Assembly: GCA_040509055.1 (NCBI GenBank)
Contig: JBEVLT010000027.1
Location: 1 to 20,948 of the forward strand
Reading direction: 5' to 3'
Length of the DNA stretch: 20,948 bases
From: JAJKIP01 sp040509055
GTDB taxonomy: Bacteria; Bacteroidota; Bacteroidia; Chitinophagales; Chitinophagaceae
Part shown: one piece after another, positions 1 through 7,300 of the stretch
How the letters are laid out: each line of letters begins with the position of its first letter
Position numbering within the stretch: position 1 is the first letter of the stretch
The notes under the pieces: generated by a model
Seen by the model: the letters and a program-made list of their open reading frames with translations, nothing else
Told to the model about the DNA's origin: nothing
Database searches by the model: none
Program-made: the position numbers and the translations under genes

Positions 1-687
1 CGTAGAGGCGGTCAGCGCTATTTCATGGTTGGAGAGGTGCGGCCATCGCATCAGCTGCTTGTAGTTCAGCAAAGCCTGCTCCTTATTGCCGGACCGGATA
101 TCTTTCAATCCGCTGAAATAGGCATACTCAAAAGACCCCGGTGAATAAAGCCGGATAGCAGAATCCAGGTAATGGTTTCCTTTGGCCACATAGGCCGGCG
201 TATGAAAGCTATCGTTATTGAAATCGGCCAGGTCGTAGTACAGCCGCCCCATCAGCTGGTAATACTCCATTTTCAGGCTGTCGTGCATCACAGCTCCGTT
301 CAGCAGGTTGAGGGAGTCGGAGGCTTCTTTGAACAATCCGGCGGAAACGAGGGTAAAAGCAAGCTTCAGCCGCGCCTGCGCCACACGATGCGGATCGTTG
401 AGCTGCGTTGCTACCTCCTGCAGCTTTCTTGCATAATGATAGGCAGAGTCGTACTTGAACGCCTTGTACTCTTCATACAACTGGAGGTAATTATTATAAG
501 CACGGGGCAGGCCGGCGGCAGGCTGCAGTTTGCCGGTGATGCTATCTATAATAGCCTGCTTTCGCCGGTCGTAGGCCGGGGCCTGTTGTTTGACCTCATC
601 CAGGGCTGACAAAGATACCGTAACAGGAGTCTGTGAAAAAGCACACACGCAGGAAAGGATAAGTATAAGCAGCAGGACACAGCGCAT
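1..687 (-). CDS. DUF6377-like exported TPR protein, N-terminal part (cut by window edge)
   Basis: The frame is open from an ATG at 685-687 to the left edge and gives 229 residues without a stop. Residues 1-19 are a signal peptide (MRCVLLLILILSCVCAFSQ). The next part, with ALDEVKQQAPAYDRRKQAIID and QLYEEYKAFKYDSAYHYARKL, resembles the N-terminus of Bacteroidota DUF6377 proteins, which have this lead-in, then helical TPR-like repeats, a membrane segment and a C-terminal DUF6377 region. Only the lead-in and the start of the helical repeats are present here. Full family members are usually around 500 residues or more, so the missing C-terminus should lie to the left. Function is poorly known; a role as membrane-anchored regulator is often assumed. 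It is separated from rmlD upstream by a hairpin terminator, so it is probably its own transcription unit. The family call is from memory of the pattern, not from a search. Confidence 0.75.
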   Translation of the reverse strand, partial: MRCVLLLILILSCVCAFSQTPVTVSLSALDEVKQQAPAYDRRKQAIIDSITGKLQPAAGLPRAYNNYLQLYEEYKAFKYDSAYHYARKLQEVATQLNDPHRVAQARLKLAFTLVSAGLFKEASDSLNLLNGAVMHDSLKMEYYQLMGRLYYDLADFNNDSFHTPAYVAKGNHYLDSAIRLYSPGSFEYAYFSGLKDIRSGNKEQALLNYKQLMRWPHLSNHEIALTAST

Positions 688-740
688 AAGGATCGGCAGC
701 AATAATTACCGGGAAAATACAGAATCTTCATTGAAGTTGT

Positions 741-748
741 CAAAAGTA
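741..748 (-). promoter_or_regulatory. Candidate -7 box for the DUF6377-like gene
   Basis: The minus strand reads TACTTTTG, an exact TAnnTTTG match, 53 bases before the ATG at 687. A TTG lies 15 bases upstream, shorter than the usual 17-23 spacing. The box overlaps the 3' arm of the terminator hairpin, so termination and re-initiation may share bases. Confidence 0.4.
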
Positions 749-770
749 TTGAAGTGATTGCTTCAATACT
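742..770 (-). terminator. Intrinsic terminator of the rml/nucleotide-sugar operon
   Basis: On the minus strand a perfect 10-bp stem, AGTATTGAAG and CTTCAATACT with a 6-base loop (CAATCA), is followed by TTTTG. It lies 26 bases past the rmlD stop codon and before the DUF6377-like gene. The stem is AT-rich and the T run short, so it may leak. Confidence 0.7.
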
Positions 771-796
771 GCATATCCGGCAGAACGGCGTGTATC

Positions 797-1672
797 TTAT
801 CCGCGCAGGGGCTGCTGCTGCAGGAGGCATTGCTGCAGGCTATCCCTCCAGTGCGGCGGACGGATGCCAAAGACTGCTTCAATCCGGGTGGTATCCAGCA
901 CGGAATAAACAGGCCGCCATGCCGGCGTGGGATAATCGGCCGTTGTGATCGCGTTTACCCGGCAGCTGCTTCCAATCATATCGCGGATAGCCAGGGCAAA
1001 ATCATACCAGCTGATCGCACCGGTATTGCAATAATGATAAGTACCTGCCTCCCATTGTTCGGAACCGATGAGCTGCATGATGGCGGCAGCCAGGTCGGCA
1101 GCATAAGTAGGTGAGCCAAACTGGTCGCTGACGACACCGATCTCATCCCGTTCGCTCATCAGGCGCAGCATGGTCTTTACAAAGTTTTTTCCATGCCGGG
1201 AATAGACCCATGAAGTACGAATGATCAGTGCATCGGGATTGGCAGCTACGATCCTGCGCTCCCCTTCCAGCTTGGACGCACCGTATACATTCAGCGGTTC
1301 CGTAGCCTCGTCTTCTTTATAGGGTGTGGTGGCCGTGCCGGCAAACACGTAATCGGTAGAAATATGGATGAGCAGCGTGTCGGATGCTTTACAGGCCGCA
1401 GCCAGGTTGGCGGGTCCTGCTGCATTCACGGCATAAGCTGCGTCAGGGTCTGTTTCGGCCTTGTCTACTGCCGTATAAGCCGCACAGTTGATGCAATATT
1501 GAGGTTGATGCAGCCGGAAGGCTGCCGCTACCGATTCCGGGTTGTCGATGGCCAGCTCTTCCCGGGTCAAAAAAATAAAAGTAAACGCAGGAAAGGCCAC
1601 AGCTATATCCCGGAACTCGTGCCCAAGCTGACCATTAGCGCCGGTGACCAGTATGTTGGTTTTGACTGTCAT
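797..1672 (-). CDS. rfbD: dTDP-4-dehydrorhamnose reductase
   Basis: RmlD reduces dTDP-4-keto-L-rhamnose to dTDP-L-rhamnose with NAD(P)H, the last step of the pathway, in the cytoplasm. The 291-residue product has the usual length. It is a short-chain dehydrogenase: the Rossmann loop TGANGQLG is at residues 10-17, STDYVF at 105-110, and the catalytic pair Y130 and K134 sits in YGASK. The ATG overlaps the rfbC stop codon by one base (TAATG), so the two are translationally coupled. RmlA and RmlB are not in the window. The gene ends 26 bases before a hairpin terminator, making it the last gene of the operon. Confidence 0.96.
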   Translation of the reverse strand: MTVKTNILVTGANGQLGHEFRDIAVAFPAFTFIFLTREELAIDNPESVAAAFRLHQPQYCINCAAYTAVDKAETDPDAAYAVNAAGPANLAAACKASDTLLIHISTDYVFAGTATTPYKEDEATEPLNVYGASKLEGERRIVAANPDALIIRTSWVYSRHGKNFVKTMLRLMSERDEIGVVSDQFGSPTYAADLAAAIMQLIGSEQWEAGTYHYCNTGAISWYDFALAIRDMIGSSCRVNAITTADYPTPAWRPVYSVLDTTRIEAVFGIRPPHWRDSLQQCLLQQQPLRG

Positions 1673-2232
1673 TACTCTTCGAATATAAAATTATGCACGC
1701 CGCCTGCAAAGGTGGGCAGCACCTGGTCCTTTTCCGATACAATAGCCTTATCCGAAGGTATCTGCCAGTCGATTGCCAGCACAGGATCGCTGTAGATGAT
1801 ACCCCGCTCGCTTTCCTTGTTGTAAAAGTTATCGCATTTGTACAGGATATCTGCCGTAGCGCTCAGCACTGAGAAACCGTGGGCAAAGCCTGCCGGGATA
1901 AAGAGTTGCTTCTTGTTTTCTGCAGACAGCTCGATGGAAAAAGCCTTCCCGTATGCCGGGGAACCTTTGCGGATGTCCACGATCACATCGAGGATGCGGC
2001 CGTTGAGGACGCGGATCAGTTTGGTCTGCGCATGAGGCGCCAGCTGGTAATGCAACCCTCTGATCACACCATAGGAGGACGAAGACTGATTGTCCTGCAC
2101 AAACCGCGTCATGATGCCGTTCTCCTGGAACAGCCGCTCATTGTAGGATTCAAAAAAATACCCCCTGCTGTCCCCGAATACTTTCGGGTCAAAGATCAGC
2201 ACACCGGGTATGTGGGCGGAAGTAAACGGCAT
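1672..2232 (-). CDS. rfbC: dTDP-4-dehydrorhamnose 3,5-epimerase
   Basis: RmlC epimerises dTDP-4-keto-6-deoxy-glucose at C3 and C5, giving the substrate of the next gene's product. At 186 residues it has the standard cupin length. Family motifs are present: DSRGYFFE (21-28), RGLHYQ (58-63) with the catalytic His at 61, K71, and IPAGFAHGF, with Tyr residues in ILYKCDNFY near the active site. It lies one base after the preceding dehydrogenase stop and overlaps rfbD by one base, so all three are surely co-transcribed. The ATG is the only sensible start. Confidence 0.96.
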   Translation of the reverse strand: MPFTSAHIPGVLIFDPKVFGDSRGYFFESYNERLFQENGIMTRFVQDNQSSSSYGVIRGLHYQLAPHAQTKLIRVLNGRILDVIVDIRKGSPAYGKAFSIELSAENKKQLFIPAGFAHGFSVLSATADILYKCDNFYNKESERGIIYSDPVLAIDWQIPSDKAIVSEKDQVLPTFAGGVHNFIFEE

Positions 2233-2233
2233 A

Positions 2234-3523
2234 TTATAAGCTCCAATAGTTCCTGCTGGAAATTTTGTTGCGGTAGATCCCTTTCAGGTCGGCGATCAGC
2301 GCATTCTCTTTGGTGATCCCGGCAAAGTAGCTATCATCCAGCTGTGCATATTCCCGGTGGGGAACGGTCACGATCACGGCATCGTAATCTGTTGCCGGCT
2401 GCTCTACCAGTCCGAAACCATATTCATGCTTCAGCTCATCAGAACTGGCATGCGGGTCTTCCACATCCACATTGACATAAAACGATTGCAGCGCTTTGAC
2501 GACATCGGCTACTTTGGAATTGCGGATATCGCTCACATTCTCTTTAAAGGTAGCACCTTTCACCAGCACCCTGGCCGATTTCACGTCTGCAGAGTTGCCG
2601 ATGATATGCTGTACCACTTTGCCGGCTACGTACCGGGCCATGTTGTCGTTGATGCTCCGGCCGGCCAGGATCACTTCTGCATCATAGCCCAGCTCGCTGG
2701 CTTTATAAGTAAGGTAATACGGGTCCACCCCGATACAGTGGCCGCCCACCAATCCGGGCTGGAATTTCAGGAAATTCCATTTGGTGCCGGCCGCTTCCAG
2801 CACTTCGTAGGTATTGATGTTCATCCTGTCAAAGATGATGGACAATTCGTTCATCAGGGCGATGTTCAGGTCGCGCTGGGTATTTTCAATGATCTTGGCC
2901 GCCTCCGCCACTTTGATGCTGGAAGCCTGGTGAATGCCGGCCTCTACGACAAGGCCGTATACTTTTGCGATCTCCTCCAGCGATTCGGCATCGCAGCCGG
3001 ACACCACTTTGATGATCCTGGCCAGGGTATGGGTTTTATCACCCGGATTGATCCGCTCCGGCGAATAGCCCAGCTTGAAATCCGTGATATTTTTCAGCCC
3101 CGATAGCCGCTCGATGACCGGCAGGCAGTCTTCTTCGGTGCAGCCGGGATACACGGTGGATTCGAAAACGACGTAATCGCCTTTCTTGATCACCTTCCCG
3201 ATGGTTTCAGATGCTTTCTTGACGGGCACCAGGTCAGGTACATTGTGTTCATCTACCGGGGTGGGCACCGCTACGATAAAGAAACGGGCTTCGCGCAATG
3301 TATCCAGCGAGGTGGTGAAGGTAATGTCGCAATTTTCAAACGCCTCCGCGGTCAGTTCATTGCTCGGGTCGATGCCCTGCTGCATCAGGCCGATCCGCTG
3401 CTCATTGATGTCAAACCCGATGACAGAGAGTTTTTTTGCAAACTCAAGGGCGATCGGTAATCCTACATATCCCAATCCAATAACAGCCAGCTTTGCTTTT
3501 CTATCGATCAGTTCCTGGTACAT
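2234..3523 (-). CDS. tviB: Nucleotide sugar dehydrogenase, TviB/WbpO type (UDP-HexNAc 6-dehydrogenase)
   Basis: This family oxidises C6 of a UDP-N-acetylhexosamine (GlcNAc or GalNAc) to the uronic acid using two NAD+. The 429-residue product has the Rossmann motif IGLGYVGLP (15-23), the middle-domain signature GYSPERINPGD (152-162), and the catalytic cysteine C263 in GGHCIGVDPYYL. The VDPYYL stretch and the YPGCTEE element are typical of the TviB/VipA/WbpO branch rather than of UDP-glucose dehydrogenases, which carry GGSCFPKD, as in the gene at 4639-5949. Exact substrate cannot be read from sequence. A 116-base spacer (3524-3639) plus the end of the decarboxylase gene precedes it, so it may have its own promoter, and it runs directly into rfbC and rfbD. 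Confidence 0.9.
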   Translation of the reverse strand: MYQELIDRKAKLAVIGLGYVGLPIALEFAKKLSVIGFDINEQRIGLMQQGIDPSNELTAEAFENCDITFTTSLDTLREARFFIVAVPTPVDEHNVPDLVPVKKASETIGKVIKKGDYVVFESTVYPGCTEEDCLPVIERLSGLKNITDFKLGYSPERINPGDKTHTLARIIKVVSGCDAESLEEIAKVYGLVVEAGIHQASSIKVAEAAKIIENTQRDLNIALMNELSIIFDRMNINTYEVLEAAGTKWNFLKFQPGLVGGHCIGVDPYYLTYKASELGYDAEVILAGRSINDNMARYVAGKVVQHIIGNSADVKSARVLVKGATFKENVSDIRNSKVADVVKALQSFYVNVDVEDPHASSDELKHEYGFGLVEQPATDYDAVIVTVPHREYAQLDDSYFAGITKENALIADLKGIYRNKISSRNYWSL

Positions 3524-3528
3524 TAAAG

Positions 3529-3594
3529 GTTTAATAAGTTTAAAGTTGCAAAAGTTTAAGGTTCCCTGCCTGTGGCGGGCATATTTTAGGTTCC
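3529..3594. repeat. Degenerate GTTTAA run and imperfect GC dyad flanked by direct repeats
   Basis: GTTTAA occurs at 3529, 3538 and 3554. An imperfect GC-rich dyad (GCCTGTGGCGGGC, 3568-3580) is flanked by near-identical 11-mers, TTTAAGGTTCC (3555-3565) and TTTTAGGTTCC (3584-3594). This resembles a small decayed repeat element in the spacer between the decarboxylase and tviB genes. No coding potential is seen. Confidence 0.45.
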
Positions 3595-3642
3595 GTAGCC
3601 GTTTCAGGCTGCAGCCCCGGGCAAACCATTGCAGACAAGCTG

Positions 3643-4626
3643 TTATTTGTTACTAACGAATTCTTTCGGCTGCTTCTTCCACTCTTCTTCCGGCAGGCTT
3701 TTGAAATAGTCATAGGTGATCTTCAGCCCTTCCTTCCGGTCCACTTTCGGGCCCCAGTTCAGCAACTCCTTTGCTTTGGTAATATCGGGCTTCCGCTGTT
3801 TGGGATCATCCACCGGCAGCGGTTTATACGTGATCTTCACCTGGTTACCGGTCAGCGCCAGTATTTCTTCGGCAAAATCCTTCAGCGATATTTCATTCGG
3901 GTTACCGACGTTCACCGGCAATGCATAATCGCTCAGCAGCAGCCGGTAAATGCCTTCTACCAGGTCATCCACATAGCAAAAGCTTCTTGTCTGCGAACCG
4001 TCGCCGAACACCGTCAGGTCTTCGCCGCGCAAAGCCTGGCCGATAAAGGCCGGGAGCGCCCTGCCGTCGTTGAGCCGCATCCGCGGGCCATAGGTATTGA
4101 AGATGCGTACGATGCGGGTCTCCACCCCGTGAAACGTATGATAGGCCATCGTGATGGACTCCATGTATCGTTTGGCCTCGTCGTACACGCCTCTTGGTCC
4201 CACCGGGTTTACGTTGCCCCAATACTCTTCCTTTTGCGGGTGTACCAGCGGATCGCCATACACCTCGCTGGTAGAGGCTACCAGCATCCTGGCATTCTTG
4301 GCTTTGGCCAGGCCCAGGCAATTATGCGTGCCCATGGCGCCTACTTTCAGCGTCTGGATCGGGATCTTCAGGTAATCGATCGGGCTGGCCGGTGAAGCAA
4401 AATGAAGGATATAATCGAGCTGCCCGGGAATGTGGATGAACTTCGTTACATCATGATGATAAAATTCGAACTGCTCCAGCTTAAACAAGTGTTCGATATT
4501 CCGCAGGTCGCCGGTGATCAGGTTGTCCATCCCGATCACTTTGTATCCTTCTTTGATAAACCGGTCGCACAGGTGCGATCCCAGGAAACCGGCCGCACCG
4601 GTGATAAGCACTCTTTTTGGCTCCAT
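3643..4626 (-). CDS. uxs: UDP-glucuronate decarboxylase (UDP-xylose synthase)
   Basis: The enzyme converts UDP-glucuronic acid to UDP-xylose through a 4-keto intermediate with bound NAD+. The product is an extended SDR protein of 327 residues. It shows the Rossmann loop TGAAGFLGSH (9-18), the UXS signature STSEVYGDP (118-126) with E121, YDEAK with Y148 and K152, and RIFNTYGPRM, then a C-terminal substrate domain. The frame extends to a TTG at 4635, but the ATG at 4626 directly precedes EPKRVLITG and is the better start. It lies 12 bases after the UDP-glucose dehydrogenase gene, which makes its substrate, so the two form a UDP-Glc to UDP-GlcA to UDP-Xyl pair. Confidence 0.94.
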   Translation of the reverse strand: MEPKRVLITGAAGFLGSHLCDRFIKEGYKVIGMDNLITGDLRNIEHLFKLEQFEFYHHDVTKFIHIPGQLDYILHFASPASPIDYLKIPIQTLKVGAMGTHNCLGLAKAKNARMLVASTSEVYGDPLVHPQKEEYWGNVNPVGPRGVYDEAKRYMESITMAYHTFHGVETRIVRIFNTYGPRMRLNDGRALPAFIGQALRGEDLTVFGDGSQTRSFCYVDDLVEGIYRLLLSDYALPVNVGNPNEISLKDFAEEILALTGNQVKITYKPLPVDDPKQRKPDITKAKELLNWGPKVDRKEGLKITYDYFKSLPEEEWKKQPKEFVSNK

Positions 4627-4638
4627 GTACTGCAATAT

Positions 4639-5949
4639 TTATTTTACGGTAACCCTACCGATACTTACATAATAAAAACCGAGCTCGCGCATCGCTTCCG
4701 TATCAAACAGGTTGCGGCCATCGAAGATCACTTTGTTCTTCAGCGCACCCGTCATCTGCTCAAAGTCCGGGGTACGGAACTCGTTCCACTCCGTGGCGAT
4801 GATCAGCGCATCCGCATCGTTCAGCGCATCGTACTGGCTTTCGGCAAAGTCTATTTTATCCCCGACTTCTTTTTTCACATTTTTCATCGCTTCGGGGTCA
4901 AAAGCGCAAACGGTAGCTCCCGCTTCGGTCAGCGCATCGATCATGTACAGGGCCGGCGCCTCGCGGATATCGTCCGTATTGGGCTTGAAAGCCAGTCCCC
5001 ACAGGGCAAAATGCTTTCCTTTGAGGTCGTTATTGAAATACTCCCGGATCTTCGGGAACAGGTGCAGCTTCTGCGACTCGTTCACCTCCATCACCGCATT
5101 GAGTATTTTAAAATCATAGTTCACTTCGCCGGACGACTTCACCAGCGCCTGCACATCTTTGGGAAAACAGCTGCCGCCATAACCGATACCGGGAAACAGG
5201 AAGCGCTTGCCGATCCGGTCGTCGCTGCCGATACCGCGGCGTACCATGTCTACATCGGCGCCCAGTTTTTCGCAGAGCCGGGCTATTTCGTTCATGAAAG
5301 ATATCTTGGTAGCCAGGAAGGAGTTGGCGGCGTACTTGGTCAGCTCGGCCGAGCGTTCGTCCATGAAGATAACAGGGTTACCCTGGCGGACAAAGGGGGC
5401 ATACAGATCGCCCATCAGCTTCCTGGCCCTTTCTGAACTGGTACCGATCACCACGCGGTCGGGTTTCATAAAGTCATCCACGGCCACCCCTTCGCGCAAA
5501 AATTCGGGATTGGATACCACGTCGAACTCGTCTTTATAATTCTTTTCCACGGCCGCCTTCACCCGTTCTGCCGTACCCACCGGCACCGTGCTTTTGTCCA
5601 CGATCACTTTGTACTCCGTCATGATCCTGCCGAGGTGCTCGGCTACGCCCAGCACATATTTCAGATCGGCAGAGCCGTCTTCGCCGGGCGGCGTGGGCAG
5701 CGCGAGGAAGATGATGGCGGCGTCTTTGATCCCTTCTTCCAGGCTGGTGGTAAAGTGCAGGCGGTCCTCCTTCAGGTTGCGCAGGAACAGCTTTTCCAGT
5801 CCCGGCTCATAGATCGTAATCTCGCCGTTACTGAGTTTCCGCACTTTTTCTGCATCGATATCCACGCAATGCACGGTATTTCCCGTTTCAGCAAAACAGG
5901 TTCCGGTTACCAGCCCTACATAGCCTGTACCGACGACAGCAATTTTCAT
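4639..5949 (-). CDS. ugd: UDP-glucose 6-dehydrogenase
   Basis: The enzyme oxidises UDP-glucose to UDP-glucuronate with two NAD+. The 436-residue protein starts MKIAVVGTGYVGLVTGTCFA with the Rossmann loop at 7-12. It also has DKSTVPVGTAE (118-128), SNPEFLREG (146-154) and the catalytic cysteine C261 in GYGGSCFPKD. The C-terminal domain with ALWGLAFKPNTDDIREAP matches the family. It lies 11 bases after the aminotransferase gene and 12 bases before the decarboxylase, so the three form one operon. This is a different branch from the dehydrogenase at 2234-3523, so the cell has two UDP-sugar dehydrogenases here with probably different substrates. Confidence 0.96.
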   Translation of the reverse strand: MKIAVVGTGYVGLVTGTCFAETGNTVHCVDIDAEKVRKLSNGEITIYEPGLEKLFLRNLKEDRLHFTTSLEEGIKDAAIIFLALPTPPGEDGSADLKYVLGVAEHLGRIMTEYKVIVDKSTVPVGTAERVKAAVEKNYKDEFDVVSNPEFLREGVAVDDFMKPDRVVIGTSSERARKLMGDLYAPFVRQGNPVIFMDERSAELTKYAANSFLATKISFMNEIARLCEKLGADVDMVRRGIGSDDRIGKRFLFPGIGYGGSCFPKDVQALVKSSGEVNYDFKILNAVMEVNESQKLHLFPKIREYFNNDLKGKHFALWGLAFKPNTDDIREAPALYMIDALTEAGATVCAFDPEAMKNVKKEVGDKIDFAESQYDALNDADALIIATEWNEFRTPDFEQMTGALKNKVIFDGRNLFDTEAMRELGFYYVSIGRVTVK

Positions 5950-5960
5950 AAGTTATTCAA

Positions 5961-7124
5961 TTAGTTTTTATTGTTTGTATGTTGATTCAGGTATTCCAGT
6001 ATCTTTTCTGCGATGAAGCCCAGTTGCTCTTCATCCAGCTCCGTATGGATGGGCAGCGAGATCACCCGCTCCGTCAGCCAGTCGGTGACTGACAAGGATT
6101 GGGCAGCCACGTTGAATTGTTCGAACATTTTTTGCCGGTGGCCCGGTACCGGGTAATAGATCATCGCCGGCACTTTGTGGCCGGCCAGGAATTCCTTCAG
6201 GCCGTTGCGCAGCTGCGCAGACGCATCGCCACCTTCCAGCAGGATGGTGTACTGATGAAATACATGACCGGAATAGGCGGCCCTGAACGGCGTGGTGATC
6301 TTCGGATGCCCGCTGAACGCCTGGTCGTAAAAATCGGCGGCCCCTCTCCTGGCAGCTGTATATTCATCCAGGTGCTGCAGCTTGATATCGAGAATAGCGG
6401 CCTGGATAGTGTCCAGCCGGCTGTTGCAGCCTACTACATCGTGGTAATACTGGCGGCTCTGGCCGTGGTTGGCGATCATTCTCAGTTTGCCGGCCAGTTC
6501 ATCGTCGTTGGTAAAAATAGCCCCCCCGTCGCCGAAAGCCCCCAGGTTTTTGGAGGGATAAAACGACGTGCAGCCGATATGGCCGATGCTGCCCGTTTTT
6601 TTAACGGTGCCGTCGGAAAAAGTGTAATCGCAGCCGATGGCCTGGGCATTGTCTTCGATCACGTGCAGGCCATGTTTTTCCGCAATGGCCATGATGGCTT
6701 CCATCGGCGCCGCCTGTCCGTACAGGTGCACCGGCACGATGGCTTTTGTCTTCGGTGTAATAGCTTTTTCCAGTTCTGCCGGGTCAATGCAGAATGTTTT
6801 GGGGTCTACTTCCACGAATACGGGTGTCAGCCGCAGCAGGGCGATCACCTCGGTAGTGGCAATATAGGTAAACGAAGGAGTGATCACTTCGTCGCCCGGC
6901 TCCAGCCCCAGCGCCATCATGGCAATCTGCAGGGCATCGGTACCGTTGGCGCAGGGAATAGTATGCTTCACGCCGGTATATGCAGAGAGATGGGCTGCAA
7001 AATCCCGCACCGGCTGCCCGTTGATAAAGGCAGAACTTCCCATCACGCCGAGCACGGCCTGGTCAGTTTCTGCTTTTATTTTCTGATACTGCGTTTGCGT
7101 ATCCACCATCTGAATCGGGCGCAT
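5961..7124 (-). CDS. DegT/DnrJ/EryC1/StrS-family sugar aminotransferase
   Basis: PLP enzymes of this family transfer an amino group from glutamate to a keto group of a nucleotide sugar. The 387-residue product has the full fold: ANGTDALQIAM (59-69), EDNAQA (157-162) with the PLP-contacting D158, and the Schiff-base lysine K192 in FYPSKNLGAFGDGGA. The overall sequence resembles WbpE-like enzymes that aminate C3 of a UDP-HexNAc uronate. This would fit the TviB-type dehydrogenase in the cluster, but no C3 dehydrogenase or N-acetyltransferase is in the window, so the substrate is uncertain. It is the first gene of the minus-strand cluster and is divergent from waaA. The ATG at 7124 precedes RPIQMVDTQ, a typical N-terminus. 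Confidence 0.92.
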   Translation of the reverse strand: MRPIQMVDTQTQYQKIKAETDQAVLGVMGSSAFINGQPVRDFAAHLSAYTGVKHTIPCANGTDALQIAMMALGLEPGDEVITPSFTYIATTEVIALLRLTPVFVEVDPKTFCIDPAELEKAITPKTKAIVPVHLYGQAAPMEAIMAIAEKHGLHVIEDNAQAIGCDYTFSDGTVKKTGSIGHIGCTSFYPSKNLGAFGDGGAIFTNDDELAGKLRMIANHGQSRQYYHDVVGCNSRLDTIQAAILDIKLQHLDEYTAARRGAADFYDQAFSGHPKITTPFRAAYSGHVFHQYTILLEGGDASAQLRNGLKEFLAGHKVPAMIYYPVPGHRQKMFEQFNVAAQSLSVTDWLTERVISLPIHTELDEEQLGFIAEKILEYLNQHTNNKN

Positions 7125-7207
7125 AAGCTCAAGTTGGGTTTACAAACAAGGGAACCGGGTTGACGCTGATCGGTTTAACTTCTGTTCACGCCCCGGTAAA
7201 AGTGCCG

Positions 7208-7215
7208 CAAAAATA
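7208..7215 (-). promoter_or_regulatory. Candidate -7 box for the sugar-nucleotide operon
   Basis: The minus strand reads TATTTTTG, an exact TAnnTTTG match, 83 bases before the aminotransferase ATG. No TTG is seen 17-23 bases upstream; that space is occupied by the palindrome at 7223-7239. Confidence 0.45.
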
Positions 7216-7222
7216 GTAAAAT

Positions 7223-7239
7223 ACAGGTAGTTTACCTGT
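7223..7239. promoter_or_regulatory. Perfect 17-bp palindrome, candidate shared operator
   Basis: ACAGGTA-GTT-TACCTGT has perfect 7-base arms and a 3-base centre. It sits exactly 7 bases from each of two outward-facing -7-like boxes (7208-7215 minus, 7247-7254 plus), where the -33 elements would be expected. A dimeric regulator bound here could control both the sugar-nucleotide operon and waaA. The regulator is not identifiable. Confidence 0.5.
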
Positions 7240-7246
7240 TTGCTTT

Positions 7247-7254
7247 TACTTTTG
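7247..7254 (+). promoter_or_regulatory. Candidate -7 box for waaA
   Basis: TACTTTTG is an exact TAnnTTTG match, 46 bases before the waaA TTG start. No TTG -33 element is seen at the usual spacing. Confidence 0.45.
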
Positions 7255-7300
7255 CCATCCGGCACTGTCTCAGCAACCAGCCGGGATAAAAACCAATCGT

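Noticed and set aside
4402..5436. Open frame of 344 codons on the plus strand
   Set aside because: It is antisense to the UDP-glucose dehydrogenase and decarboxylase genes, is rich in His, Arg and Gln as such shadows are, and matches no domain.
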